Assembly (NCBI GenBank): GCA_963966185.1
Contig: CAWZYM010000091.1
Coordinates: forward strand, 51,001 to 115,000
Length of the DNA: 64,000 nt
Origin: Rhabditoides inermis
Lineage: Eukaryota > Nematoda > Chromadorea > Rhabditida > Rhabditidae
Direction of reading: 5' to 3'
Shown here: piece by piece, positions 47,843-59,932 of the stretch
How positions within the stretch are numbered: position 1 is the first letter of the stretch
Layout of the letters: every line of letters begins with the position of its first letter
Notes under the pieces: generated by a model
Seen by the model: the letters and a program-made list of their open reading frames with translations, nothing else
Told to the model about the DNA's origin: nothing
Database searches by the model: none
Position numbers and translations under genes: made by a program

Positions 47843-48263
47843 TACGCGCGCACCTTGAGGTAGAGCAGTCGCTCGAACGCGGCGATGAGACCGACCCGCA
47901 TCGCACTCCAGCCGAATCTGAATGAGAGATGTTTTTATCGATTGATTTATCGATTCCCTCACTTGACGATGGGCGCTTTGCAGTCGCCGAACTCGATCAT
48001 CGACCGCACGAGTACTATGAAGATGAAGTAGACGTTGAACACGCTGGCGGCCATGAGTGGAGAGAAACACAGGAAAAATGAGACGTGCAGCGAGGTGTGC
48101 ATCTACATCACGATGTAAGAATCAATTAAACAATCAGCAATTGATTCGAATCACTCACTTTGATGGCGAGCAGGATGGTGGTGATGAAGATGCCGACGAG
48201 ATGCATCCACATCTCGAATATGCTCATTCCCGTCCATCGCACCAGTTCCGATAGAGTCAACAT
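47611..48263 (-). CDS. TMEM203-like four-pass membrane protein
   Basis: Four minus-strand exons: 48263-48159, 48102-47963, 47917-47854, 47727-47611; 141 residues (mammalian TMEM203 has 136). It starts MLTLSELVRWTGMSIFEMWM, close to the MLFSLRELVQWLGFATFEI of TMEM203. Four hydrophobic segments follow: LVGIFITTILLAI, VSFFLCFSPLMAASVFNVYF, a weaker one around RVGLIAAFERLLYL, and YGIVFLPIWFLMGALCVQV, with a CRMM end like the family's CRVN. In mammals the protein is in the ER and lysosomal membrane and affects ER calcium and STING signalling. The biochemical activity is unknown. It is divergently paired with the THAP gene and convergent with the GalNAc-transferase gene. Confidence 0.75.
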
Positions 48264-48528
48264 CGCAAAAATATAATTGTTTTAACAATTTTACAACAAC
48301 TTCACAGCTGACTATTGATTGAATTCGCTGCAGAGCGCGGCGTCATCAAATGAATAGTTGCTCTTTGGCCATCTCTCGTCGTCTGATTCTCGTCGCGTGT
48401 CTGCGTCTCTAGCGGAGCAGCGGCGCGAAGCTTCAATTTTTGCACTTTTGCTTGTAAAGCGTAATTCGTCTTATTTTATATATTTTGTTATAATTATATT
48501 TATTAAATTGATTGACCGTGCAGTTGGG
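48264..48528. promoter_or_regulatory. Short divergent intergenic region (putative shared promoter)
   Basis: Only 265 bases separate the two divergent start codons. The plus-strand ATG follows CGTGCAG, an acceptor-like site 5 bases upstream, so trans-splicing is plausible there. No TATA box is evident. The middle is GC-rich (CGCGGCG, AGCGGAGCAGCGGCGCG). Confidence 0.5.
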
Positions 48529-51500
48529 ATGAGCGCCGAGTCGGCCCCAGCTACAGACGTGGTCGTCGACGATTCTGTGGCGACGTCTAACGCTGCGGCG
48601 GAAGATGCGGCCGCCGTCGCCGACCTCCAGCAGGCTCATATTGAGGTGGGAATTTTGTAAGTTCGTTTTAATTTAATATTGTTAGAAGGAGGAGGTGTCG
48701 CTTTCCGATACGCCGTCGTCATCGCAGACGACGTCGCAGTCGTCTCAACCGACGAAGGCGGAGCGCTTGGCCGCTATGAGTGAGGAGGAGCGGATCGAGG
48801 AGGAGGAAGAGGAAAGCGTGCTCAACGTCACCTCCAGCTCCGTCGAGCACGAGTCGTGCGGCGAGGAGGTGAGCTGTTGTTTTCTGTTGTTGTTTGTTAT
48901 TATTTTATTACACAAGCGTCACACATGCGATCGTTTTGGCTACTAGATGTACTAGATGTTATGGTAGTAGAAAGCCAGGAATAGGCATAAAACCTGCGTA
49001 ATCACGAGTGCAGCGAATAGCCTACAATAGAACCACGTTGCAGACGCTGATAGTGTTGCCGAACTCTCCGCCGGCGTCGCAGCAGCGGCCGCCGGCGCAG
49101 GAGACGCTGTACAGCAGCCTGCCGCCCGACCTCAACTCGGATATCATATCCCGCTCCACCAAGAGCTGCATGAATGGTGAGGATTGGGTTTTAATTTTTA
49201 TACTTATTTTATAATTGTTTGTTGCAGGATAATGGGCCGAAACAGGGATTCTCTTTCTCATTTATTTGTAAACTACTCTCTCTGCTTTGTCAATTCCTCA
49301 TTGTTTCATTATGGGTTTTTTATTTACTCAAATGATTCATTTCAGGAGAGAACCTGTCGATAACTCGCGGCGAGAACGGCATGCTGGTGATAATGAGCAT
49401 CACAGCGGCCGAGAGGGGCGAGAAGATTTCGGTGAGAGAAAAATCGATAATCGATCTCTCTCATTCACAATATTATAGAGATTGTTAGTTGTTTATCCAT
49501 AAAACAGTCAAATACTAGTCTTGTCCCTACATCTACGTTACTACATGACGTGAGACCTAAAAAATATCTATAACTATATATCTTTCAGAACTACCCTATG
49601 TGCTACTCTAGCTGTGTGGTGTGCGAGCGGAAGATCAAGCCGGGTGAGATGTTCCTCAACTTCCCCGACGACTTGGATAGACGGCGCATGTGGGGCAACC
49701 ATCTGGGCTTCCAGTACAAGGTGCGTTGTGCGTGTGACTGATTCAAAATCTGAATGGTCTTCCTTCGATCCCCTTCGTAAGGTGATCTCTTGAAGGGGAG
49801 GGGGCATCACCTGTATATTCTTTCACAAGTTGGGGTTCCAGTTTCAGGATCGCGTCGTTAATTTGATATGCTTTTGTTATTTGTTAGTGCTTTGGAAATT
49901 GGAAAATTTCGATTTGCAGGAGATGCTGCGCGTCAAGTCGGGCGTGATCCCTCTCGGGAACATCTGCACGGACCACTTTGCGCCGGAGTGCTTCCGCCTC
50001 TACAACTACAACAAGGCGGCAATTGAGACGTTCGGATTCCCGAGCGGCGTGTCCCCGAGTGTCAAGACCACGATTAAGCGGTGCGTTGCAGTAGCACATC
50101 ATATTTAAACATCTTTGTTGAGTTTTTTTTTATATCTCGATATCACATCTAATAACTTTGGCTTCTCATTTCTGGTTAAATCAAATTAAAGGGCTATTAT
50201 CTTTTAAAAGTACTTCCGTAAAAAGTGTTGTTTGTGTTAACCTGATTCAAGAAAAGCGCATGCATATATTATTAATTTTCGAAAAATCAAATCGTAAACA
50301 CCTGAACATGAAAACTAACACAAACTTGCTCTTTCAAACGAATATAGAATAGTTACACGTAACATTCAGAATAATACGATTGTTTTGTTTATTTAGTGTT
50401 TTTTGCGGTTTATTATTTATGGTTTATCAGTAAAATAAAATGTTATTCGTGATGTTGTTTGACTCAATGTTTCAGGTATAAAAATGTCAAAAAAATAAAA
50501 CATGGAATTATTCAACATTAATTATTCAAAAATTATTCAACGTTTTGAAAGAGCAAGTTTGTGTTAGTTTTCATGTTCAGGTGTTTACGATTTGATTTTT
50601 CGAAAATTAATAATATATGCATGCGCTTTTCTTGAATCAGGTTAACACAAACAACACTTTTTACGGAAGTACTTTTAAAAGATAATATATGTCCTTTTGT
50701 TGAATTTCATAGAAATTTTCTCTCTCGTCTTCATACATGTAACATGTTCTTCTCTCATTATTTCATCAATTTCATTTCAAATTTATTCGATATTTTCTCG
50801 TTCTCTCGTTCTCTCCTTCCATTCCTTCCCTCCTTCTCTCCTTCTTTCCTTCTCTCCTCCTCTCCTTTCCTCCTTCTCTCCTCCCATTCCTTCCCTCCTT
50901 CTCTCCTTCTCCCCTTCTCTCCTCCTCTCCTCCTCTCCTTCCCTCCTTCCTTCCTTCCCTCCTTCTTTCCTTCTCTCTTTCTCTCGTTCTCTCTTTCTCT
51001 CGTTCTCTCTTTCTCTCGTTCTCTCGTTATCCCTTTCTCTCTTTCTCTCGTTCTCTAGTTCTCTCGTTCTCTCGTTCTCTCGTTTTCTCTTTCTCCCTTT
51101 CTCTCTTTTCTCTCTTTCTCTCGTTCTCTCTTTTCTCTCTCTTCTCTCTCTTTCTCTCGTTCTCTCTTTCTCTCGTTTTCTCGTTCTCTCGTTCTCTCGT
51201 TCTCTCGTTCTCTCGTTCTCTCCGTCTCTCCGTCTCTCCTTCCCTCCTTCCCCCCTTCTCCCTTTCTCTCTTTCTCTCGTTCTCTCGTTCTCTCGTTATC
51301 TAGTTCTCTCGTTATTTCGTTTTCTCTTTCTCTCGTTCTCTCGTTCTCTCGTTCTCTCGTTCTCTCGTTCTCGCGTGTCTCCTTCTCTTCTTCTCTCCTT
51401 CCCTCCTTCCCTCCTTCTCCCTTTCTCTTTTTCTCTAGTTCTCCAGTTCTCTCTTTCTCTCGTTCTCTCTTTCTCTCTTTCTCTCGTTCTCTCGTTCTCT

Positions 51501-54415
51501 CGTTCTCTCGTTCTCTCGTTCTCTCGTTCTCTCGTTTCTCGTTCTCTCGTTCTCTCGTTTTCTCCGTCTCTCCGTCTCTCCTTCTCTTCTTCCCTCCTTC
51601 CCTCCTACCACCCTCCTTCGCTCTTTCTCTCTTTCTCTCGTTCTCTAGTTATATCGTTCTCTCTTTCTTTCGTTCTCTCTTTCTCTTGTTCTCTCTTTCT
51701 CTCGTTTTCTCGTTCTCTCGTTCTCTCGTTCTCTCGTTCTCTCGTTCTCTCTTTATCTCGTTCTCTCTTTCTATCCTTCTCTCGTTCTCTCGTTCTCTCG
51801 TTCTCTCGTTCTCTCCGTCTCTCCTTCTCTTCTTCCCTCCTTCTCTCCTTCTCTCTTTCTCTCTTTCTCTCGTTCTCTATTTCTCTCGTTATATCGTTAT
51901 ATCGTTCTCTCTTTCTCTCGTTCTCTCGTGCTCTCGTTTTCTCGTTGTCTCGTTGTCTCGTTGTCTCGTTCTCTCGTTGTCTCGTTCTCTCCTTCTTTCC
52001 TTCCCTCCTTCCCGCCTTCTCACTTTCTCTCTTTCTCTCGTTCTCTAGTTCTCTCGTTATATCGTTCTCTCTTTCACTCGTTTTCTCTTTCTATCGGTTT
52101 CTCTTTCTCTCGTTCTCTCATTATCTCTTTCTCTCTTTCTCTCTTTCTCTCTTTCTCTCTTTCTCTCTTTCTCTCTTTCTCTCTTTCTCTCTTTCTCTCT
52201 TTCTCTCTTTCTCTCTTTCTCTCTTTCTCTTTCTCTTTTTTCTCTAGTTCTCTCCTTCTCTCCTTCTCTTCTTCTCTCCATCCCTCCTTCCCTCCTTCTC
52301 CCTTTCTCTCTTTCTCTCGTTCTCTAGCTCTCTCGTTATATCGTTCTCTCTTTCTCTCGTTTTCTCTTTCTCTCGTTTTCTCGTTTTCTCGTTCTCTCTT
52401 TCTCTCTTTCTCTCCTTCCCTCCTTCCCTCCTCCTCCCATTCTCTCTTTCTCTCGTTCTCTAATTCTCTCGTTATATCGTTCTCGCTTTCTCTCGTTCTC
52501 TCTTTATCTCTTTCTCTCTTTCTCTCTTTCTTTCGTTCTCTAGTTCTCTCGTTCTCTCTTTCTATCCTTCTCTTCTTCTCTCCATCCCTCCTTCCCTCCT
52601 TCTCCCTTTCTCTCTTTCTCTCGTTCTCTAGCTCTCTCGTTCTCTTTTTATATCTTTCTCTCTTTCTCTGGTTCTCTCGTTCTCTCGTTCTCTCTTTCTA
52701 TCCTTCTCTCGTTCTCTCGTTCTCTCTTTCTATCCTTCTATCCTTCTCTCGTTCTCTCGTTCTCTCGTTCTCTCCGTCTCTCCTTCCCTCCTTCCCTCCT
52801 CTCTTTTTCTCCTTTTCTCTCGTTATATCGTTCTCTCGTTCTCTCGTTCTCTCGTTCTCTCGTTCTCTCGTTCTCTCGTTCTCTCGTTCTCTCGTTCTCT
52901 CGTTTTCTCTTTCTCTCTCCCCTTACTGAATTCCTACTGATCGCAGCCACCAAAGTACATCTGTCTCTCTCCAAACAGCGTGCTCTCTCGCGTGCTCTCG
53001 CGCTCGCCCGCCAGCAGAGGGCTAGCTATCAGCTAGCGTGACTGGAAACGACACCCACCCACCCACCCACCCACACGCTGGCCTTTCGCCTAGTGCGAGT
53101 GCGAGATCGCTCATAACTTCTTTCGGAGAAAAGATACAAAGATGCCGTCAATTAGTGATCTGCCCTATGGAACCGTGCGAATCTAACTAACATAAATTGG
53201 AAGACTTCACATTGTTGCTAACATGTCCTTTGGATATCGCTACTTGAAAATTCTGGCGCGAGCCTTATTTTAACGCAAGAGAGAGGGCGCTGCGCGCCCT
53301 CTCTAATTCCGGACAAAAACTAGCCCCCCCCTAATTTTATTGCACTTTCGGATAGCCCAAGTATATGTGACAATGAAATAGCGTTTCATAAAGTTAGAAA
53401 ATACGTTTCCAAAAAGTTATGAGCCGAAAACGTATCTGAAACCTCAATTTCCCTTTTCACAGCGGGCTTCCTAGACAAGATATCAACATTCTGTAAACGC
53501 AGTTTTGTAGAACTCAAAAAGTTGGTAGATCAATGTTTCATTCCCATCTTCGTAGATATTGTCATAACAGAGGCACAAGCGATAGATTAGAGCAAATCTG
53601 GCAAGATTGAGCCTGATCGGGACTTCAAACTATTGCTGTAGCGGCGCTGTGCGTGAATATTTGAAAATACGATTAATTAATGATAGTTACAACTTTTTGA
53701 GCTCTACAGAACTGCGTTTACAGAATGTTGATATCTCGTCTAGGAAGCCCACTGTGAAAAGGGAAAATGAGGTTTCAGATACGTTTTCGGCTCATAACTT
53801 TGTGGAAACGTATTTTCTAACTTTATGAAACACTATTTCATTATCACATATACTTGGGCTATCCAAAAATGCAATACAATTAGGGGGTAGTTTTTGTCCG
53901 TAATAGTCCTTTAAAACAGTACAAATTCCTTTTTGCACTTGTAGTCGACGTTTAGCATCCCGTGGTCGTGCACGATCTGCTCGTTCTCGTCGTTCTCGGT
54001 GGCTGATACACACGCGCACATGCTCGACACGCACATGGAGAAGTCGGCGCCGCCCGAGGAGGTCAGCGAGATGAAGAAGGTACGAGGGGGACTGCTATGA
54101 TTGATGGTATCCGCTATCCGCTGGTTAGGTTAGTGGACAAGTTTCCAAGAGAAGTCAGCGTGAAGAGATTAATCTTAGTACACGTGACACATTGACACGC
54201 GAAGAGTGTAATATTAGAAAGGGTGGCTTCAGATGGACGAGAGAGTACTAATGTTTATCTTCACAATCGCTGTATTTCACTTTACTCTTTACTCCTTGTT
54301 CAGGCGGGATACCACTGTCCGTTCTGTCGCAAGTGCGGCTACGGGTACAAGACGCTCACCGGGTTCAAGCGACACATGAACGCGTCGCCCCTCGATCACT
54401 CGCATCTCAAGTGAG

Positions 54416-54485
<70 letters not shown>

Positions 54486-54849
54486 TATCATATCATATCA
54501 TATCATATCATATCATTCCTCATCATTCCTCATCCAGGCGTGTGGTGGAGACGGCTCGCGCCATGTGTCGCGCCGAGGTGCTCAATCCGTGCGATCAGTG
54601 GGAGAGCTGGACCGAGAGCAAGGTGGGCGAGGGGAATTTTTAATTTTTCTGGACTGGACAGAGATATCCAGACGATGAGGCATCTGGCTTTCTGAAAAGC
54701 AATGTATAAGAATAGGATCTTGAATATCCAGAAAGAAAGGCGACGGATTTGGAATGTGTATTCCGTGCAGGTGTCGCTGGCGTACTATGGATGTGAGCCA
54801 CCGCGCCGCTCACCGCAGAAGAGGAAGCGCGACTCGGTGACGGTGAGTC

Positions 54850-54885
<36 letters not shown>

Positions 54886-56901
54886 TCGAGAAATGGAGAG
54901 GGGGGAGGGAGGATGGGAGGGAGAGATAGAAGGGAACACCGTGTATGTACAAGGAGGAAGAGGAGAGAGGGGGAGGGAGAAACATGTGCCTCGTTCAGCC
55001 CGCCGCCACTCCCACTGTGCGCACCGCCAAGGATGGCAAGCCCGGCGCGGCCACAGCCACTGCGTTTGTGTCGCCCGCGGTGAGAATCAAATGATCAAAT
55101 CAAACGCGATGCCAAAGCGACAGTTTTAGTGCTTATGGTTTTCAATGCACTTCGATACTTTGATTGCACTCAAAAAGTGTACGGTAGTACGGTACTCGTG
55201 TTGCTTCTTCTTTTTCTGATCTACGCCCGCAGAGAACACATGCTCGCTCTATGTTGAAGACATTTATGACAATTCCGGAAATCTCTCTGAACTCTGAACC
55301 CTTTTTTTTTAGAAGTAGTTGGTGACCCTGACTCGAGTCTGGCCTCGTCTCTAGTGGGTCCATCCAAGATGCGCTTTTTTTGCAGAAGCATCTGCTGTCG
55401 GCGGGCGGCGGTCTGGTGGCGGTGGCGGCGACACCGCGCCTCGTGCCGGTGCAGCTGCCCGCCCCGTCGGGAGGAGGAGGAGGAGGAGGGGAGAAGAGGC
55501 CGGAGACGATGGTGGACAAGGTGAGGGGGGGAGGGAATAGGGATGGTGGGGGGGGGAGAGGTTAGAGTGGTCTGCGCACTGATGACGTGATGATGACGTG
55601 ACTATACGAGAAGCCGGGGACTGTGGTGAACGAGGCGGAAGCGTTGTAGGGATATGGTGGTGTCATGGTGGTGACGTCGTGACCGTTCCGAAAAGGGATG
55701 GTAATGTGGAGTAGATGTACTTGATATGGGTGTTCCTCACTGGGCAGGTTGTTTTCCCTTACGAGCTCTTATCGCGTTTTGCGATCGCAGGATCGCACAG
55801 TCGCACAGTCTGCGCGCGTGCATTTGTAGTGTTGTTTATTACCGAGGCAATACAGGTTGAATCGAGTAGTAATTGAAGAGGCATTCAAGTTTTCTTCCAT
55901 CCATTGTTGAATTTCACTCTTTTCACTCTCACTCCATTCACACTTTTTTGTTTAAAAATCAAATTGTTTATAGAGTAGCTTCCGACTGGTGAGTAAGATA
56001 TCGATTTATTGATTTATCGATTTTCCAGACGTCGGACGACGCGCCGCCGACGCTGCAGCTGCAGTGTGAGAAGAAGCTGGCGACGCGGCTCACCTTGCTG
56101 CATAGGGGCGCTGCTGACGGAAGTGTGTGCATTGATTTATTGATTAGCTGAATTATTGATTAGTGATAGTATTTTGGTGCACTTTTTTAATTCACTCTCG
56201 TAGGTTCACGCACGCTGGCCGAAGCGCTCGGATCGGTGATGGGCGATGAGACGCAGCTGCCGCCCACCCAGCAGAAGGTGGGCAGCTCTCTCTCTCCCTC
56301 CTCTCTCTTTCTCTCCCATCCCCCTCTATATTTCTCGTCTCTTTCTCCTCTCTCACTATCTCTCTCTCCTCTCCCACTAGCTCTCTCTCCATCTTTCTCT
56401 CTCCATTTCTTTCTCTCTCTATTTCTCTCTCTCTTCCTTCCTCCCTCGCTCTTCCTCCCTTCTCTCACTCATGAATGTCTCTAGGTGGTGGACGGTCCTT
56501 TGTTCCAAGTGAACAGGGAGGCGATTTCGATGGCTCGAATGCGCGACTTGAAGAGGAAGACGCGACGGCAGATTGAGAGCACCGAGGCTAGGTAAGGATA
56601 GAGAGAGAGGGAGAGAGAGAGAGAGAGACATAGAGAAAGAGAAAGAGAGATACGATCTCATACCTCTACAGGCTCCGTCTCTTTGGCGACTCTGCCTACG
56701 TCGAGCTGCCGGAGGGCTATTCGGTGATGGAGACGCAGGAGGGACCGCGACTGGTGAGTTAATATTGATTGTTACCGATTTATCGATTTAATTGATTGTT
56801 TGTAGGTGGAGAGCTATAACGACGACGACCTGCCTATCGCGTTGCCGAAGCGCCGCGTGACGATTCTTCGCAAGCCTCCCGGCCGCCGCTTCGTCTCGTG
56901 A
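48529..56901 (+). CDS. THAP-domain and C2H2 zinc-finger nuclear protein
   Basis: Seventeen phase-consistent exons: 48529-48645, 48686-48868, 49044-49176, 49346-49431, 49589-49720, 49920-50080, 53956-54079, 54304-54410, 54538-54622, 54771-54842, 54999-55079, 55386-55520, 56029-56122, 56204-56277, 56485-56591, 56672-56753, 56806-56901; 622 residues. After an acidic Ser-rich N-terminus comes an internal THAP finger: C182-x2-C185-x47-C233-x2-H236 with NFPDDLDRRRMW and ICTDHF. A C2H2 finger follows (WSCTICSFSSF, C276/C279/H292/H297), then a Cys/His segment YHCPFCRKCGYGYKTL with FKRHMN. NLS-like KRKR and KRKTRR and Pro/Gly-rich linkers follow. THAP fingers bind DNA, and nematode THAP proteins act in chromatin regulation. 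I cannot assign an orthologue. Intron 6 is 3.9 kb with a satellite and two foldback elements. Confidence 0.85.
50195..50688. mobile_element. Foldback element in THAP-gene intron
   Basis: Arms of about 145 bases: 50195-50340 and its inverted copy at 50541-50688. For example, AAAAGTACTTCCGTAAAAAG on the left meets CTTTTTACGGAAGTACTTTT on the right. About 200 AT-rich bases lie between. It is noncoding and near-perfect, so probably young. Confidence 0.88.
50790..52920 (+). repeat. 2.1-kb octamer satellite (TTCTCTCG/TTCTCTCT)n
   Basis: Eight-base units TTCTCTCG, TTCTCTCT and TTCCCTCC alternate in higher-order blocks, including a pure CTTTCTCT run at 52120-52230 and TTCTCTCG runs at 51320-51370 and 52830-52900. 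Similar block borders (CTTCCCTCCTT... then CGTTCTCTAG) recur at roughly 150-250 base intervals. The long Ser/Leu/Phe open frames here only reflect the repeat. Confidence 0.95.
53305..53910. mobile_element. Foldback element 2 in THAP-gene intron
   Basis: Arms of about 210 bases: about 53310-53524 and the inverted copy 53689-53908. GACAAAAACTAG at the left meets TAGTTTTTGTCC at the right, and GATATCAACATTCTGTAAAC meets GTTTACAGAATGTTGATATC. About 165 bases lie between. A few mismatches suggest it is older than the neighbouring foldback. Confidence 0.88.
54421..54516 (+). repeat. Compound (CT)n-(TA)n-(ATATC)n microsatellite
   Basis: Directly downstream of a GTGAGCGCG donor: about 15 CT units, about 14 TA units, then about 7 copies of TCATA before the acceptor CATCCAG. 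Confidence 0.9.
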
Positions 56902-57415
56902 GAGGCTCGCGGCGGGGTCCCGGAAGAGCTTGGATTCCATAGTTACATTCTACTCGCTCTCATTTTCTCAGTCAGTGTGTTCGAGTCTCGTCGTTTCCTC
57001 TTTCTTTCCCTCGCACATAGCTCTGCAAGAGCGCGTGTTGTGTTTTGGTGTTGCGTTGGTGTTTGTGTTTTGCGCTGCTTGGCGGCGATTTCTTGTTTTC
57101 ACGATTTCATCACTTTGAAAAGAGATGTCTATTTTGCATGTTTGTAGGTTATCGAGAAATTTGTCTAGAGTCGGTTAGTAATAAAAATGGTTTATCACTG
57201 TTTGCGTTTCGTTGAGCTTTGAGGTTGATCGGTTCTGTGACCGTGCGATATATTGGGAGGAAAGAGAGAGAGGGAGAGAATTGAGTGACTGTCGGCGGTT
57301 CCTACTTGTCGGAATCCGACGAGAAGGGGTGGCGTACTTGGTGCACCATTGACACTAAAGGGAGGGAGATAGAAAGAGAGGGAGGAAGGGAGCAGAGTAA
57401 CAAGGACACCATCAG
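56902..57415 (+). other. THAP-gene 3' UTR and spacer to AUP1
   Basis: AATAAA at 57180-57185 is a likely poly(A) signal of the THAP gene, 279 bases after its stop. Then come 230 bases with a short GA-rich run up to the AUP1 ATG. The same-strand spacing could fit an operon, but there is no direct evidence. Confidence 0.5.
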
Positions 57416-59896
57416 ATGGCGGTTCCGATCGAGGAGCTGTTCCATCGGGAGCGGGTGCTGCCGTCCCGACTGCGCATCCTGCTGCCTCTTCTCCTCCCCC
57501 TGGGCATTGTCCTCGTCTTCTTCCGCGTCTTCCTCGCACTTCACACCTTTATCGTCGCGTGTCTGCTGCGCAAGTCAGCGTCCAGTTGGCTCAGGTCGCT
57601 GGTGCTGAGGGTGAGTGTTGTATATTACATTGAATAGGTTATAGTTTTCATGACGTATGGCTGAGGTATGATCAGTTAAGCGATTGTTCGTTGTACTTCA
57701 TAGTTTATGCTGAGGGTGAGTGTTGTATATTACATTGAATCGATTATAGTTTTCATGACGTATGGTTGAGGTATGATCAATCAAGCGATTGTTTGTTCAT
57801 TGTAAGTGTGATTCATTCCATTAGAATGTTATAGGTGATGATGGCCCTTCTGGGCATCGTCGTCCGCAGCGAGGGCGAGCGGGAGCAGAGGGCGCGCATG
57901 CTGGTCGGCAACCACGTGACGGCACTCGACCACCTGGCCGTCGACCTCATCCAGCCCTGTCTCCTGCCCAGCGTATGGGACATTCCCGACGTGTTGCGGT
58001 GGTGAGTCATGTCATCTTGCATCACTATCATCTTCTTCTTCTGTATCACTATCACTGTCTTAATTTTTGCCGAACAACTTAGGATTGGGAATCACAAACT
58101 GCTGGAGCGCGATTGATGATTGCTTGCACTTATTCACTTACTTCTACGCTTAGCATCTACTTTTTCGATTGTGTAAGATGTGGAGAGTTTTAGTACACCT
58201 ATTGTAGTGTCAGATGTTAAAGCCGGGGACCACGATTGTTGGAATATACTTATCTTTATCCGACGTTTCGGCGTTACGCCTTCATCAGGGATGTGGCAAT
58301 ACCTCAAACTTGGGTAATTAAACAACATCTCTTTGAAATCGACTCGCTGCAGGTGCTTTGGCTACTCTGACCTCGGCGCGCACTCTGGCCGGCCGGAGCT
58401 GATTCGACAGGCGCGCGCGCACCTCGCCGACGCGGACAGGCTGCCGCTGCTCGCCTTCCCGGAGGGCGCCATGACCAATGGAAAGAGGGGGCTGCTGCGG
58501 TTCAGGTTAGAGAGAGGGGGGGGGGTTGTTCCGACGAGTTGTGTGCAGATCTGTTCACTTTAGGTGAGAGGGGAGCAGGCAGTGAGAGTGGGAATCGCTG
58601 TGGCGAGCTGATGACTGTTCATAAGGGGTGATAGCTCAATCAATCGATCGTTTATCTGGAATCGTTATAATTGAATATGACAACAACAACACACTCATAA
58701 TGATATGAAGCATACAGTAGTGCCTAGTTACATACATGAGCTAACGCCGGGGAAAGACAGGTAGGCTGACGAGATTAGTGGCGGGAAGACGATACTTGAT
58801 CCGATAATCATTCCTGGACCATTAGAGTACCATTCTTGACGTGAAGAGCTTCGGGGTTTTCTTTGCTTCCGTGCCAATCGGTATCTCCTCGCGCCATAGC
58901 TTACTCGGGAAGGATTCTTGTCGATGACCGATCATTCGGCGGCGGTGGGCAAAAATGAGGACCCGACCGCACGCCGCGGGGAAAAGAAGAAGAAAGAAGC
59001 TGTTTCGAAAATCAGCGCGTCCACTCTCTCCAATATGAACCGGTGAAGAGTTAGCGGGATGATCGCAAAGCAATTGTGAGAAGTTTACTTTTTTTTTGTG
59101 CAGCACCTGGCCGATGGACGCGTCGTCCCTCATCCAACCGCTGTCGATACGCGTCGCCCGGCCGCTGGTGGGTGTATCGATTCGAATTATCGATTGATTG
59201 AAACGATTCAGGTCGCCCTGGCGCCGTCGGTTCTCGGCGGCACGTGGTGGCAAGATTGTGTCTACTTTCTTTTTGCTCCGATCACGTGAGTTGGAGAGAG
59301 AGAGGGAAGGAGGGAGGGGAGAAAGAGAGAGGAGATAGAGAAGGATGGAGAGGAGAGAGAAGGAGGGAGAGGAGAGAGAGAAGGAGGGAGGGAAGAGAGA
59401 GAAAGAGAGAGATATTCCAGTGTGATCACGGTTCGCTGGCTGCCGTGCGTCGAGCAGGAGGACGGCGAGGCGGTCGAGGCGTTCTCCAAAAGGACCGCAC
59501 AGGTTTGTGCTTTGTGCTTTGATCTCTTATAGTTTGTGTTTTGAGGTGATCGCGGCGGATCTGGGCGTGGAGACGACGTCGTTCAATGGACAGGACGTGG
59601 TGGAGGCGGCGAAGCGACATAGGAGGGAGCAGATGCAGAGGGGAAGGGAGCAGCCGGCGAGGGGTGGAGGAGGGGGAGGAGGAGCAGGAGCGGGGGGAGG
59701 AGGGCAGAAGAAGGTGGGGAGGAGAGAGGTTAGAGGAAGTGTAGATGAGCGGAGAGGTGAAGAAGGTGAGGGGTGTAGACGGTATTTGACACTACTTGGC
59801 TCTTTACGAGTGTTGATGACGCTCATATCAGCACTGATCTCTGAACCTTGGGGTGATATTTGAGTGAGGGTGGTCTCTATAAGTTGTTGGGAAGGC

Positions 59897-59932
<36 letters not shown>

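Noticed and set aside
50697..52929. 516- and 333-codon open frames rich in LSFSLSLF
   Set aside because: The octamer satellite has no stop codon in one frame. The frames follow the repeat period and lie in an intron.
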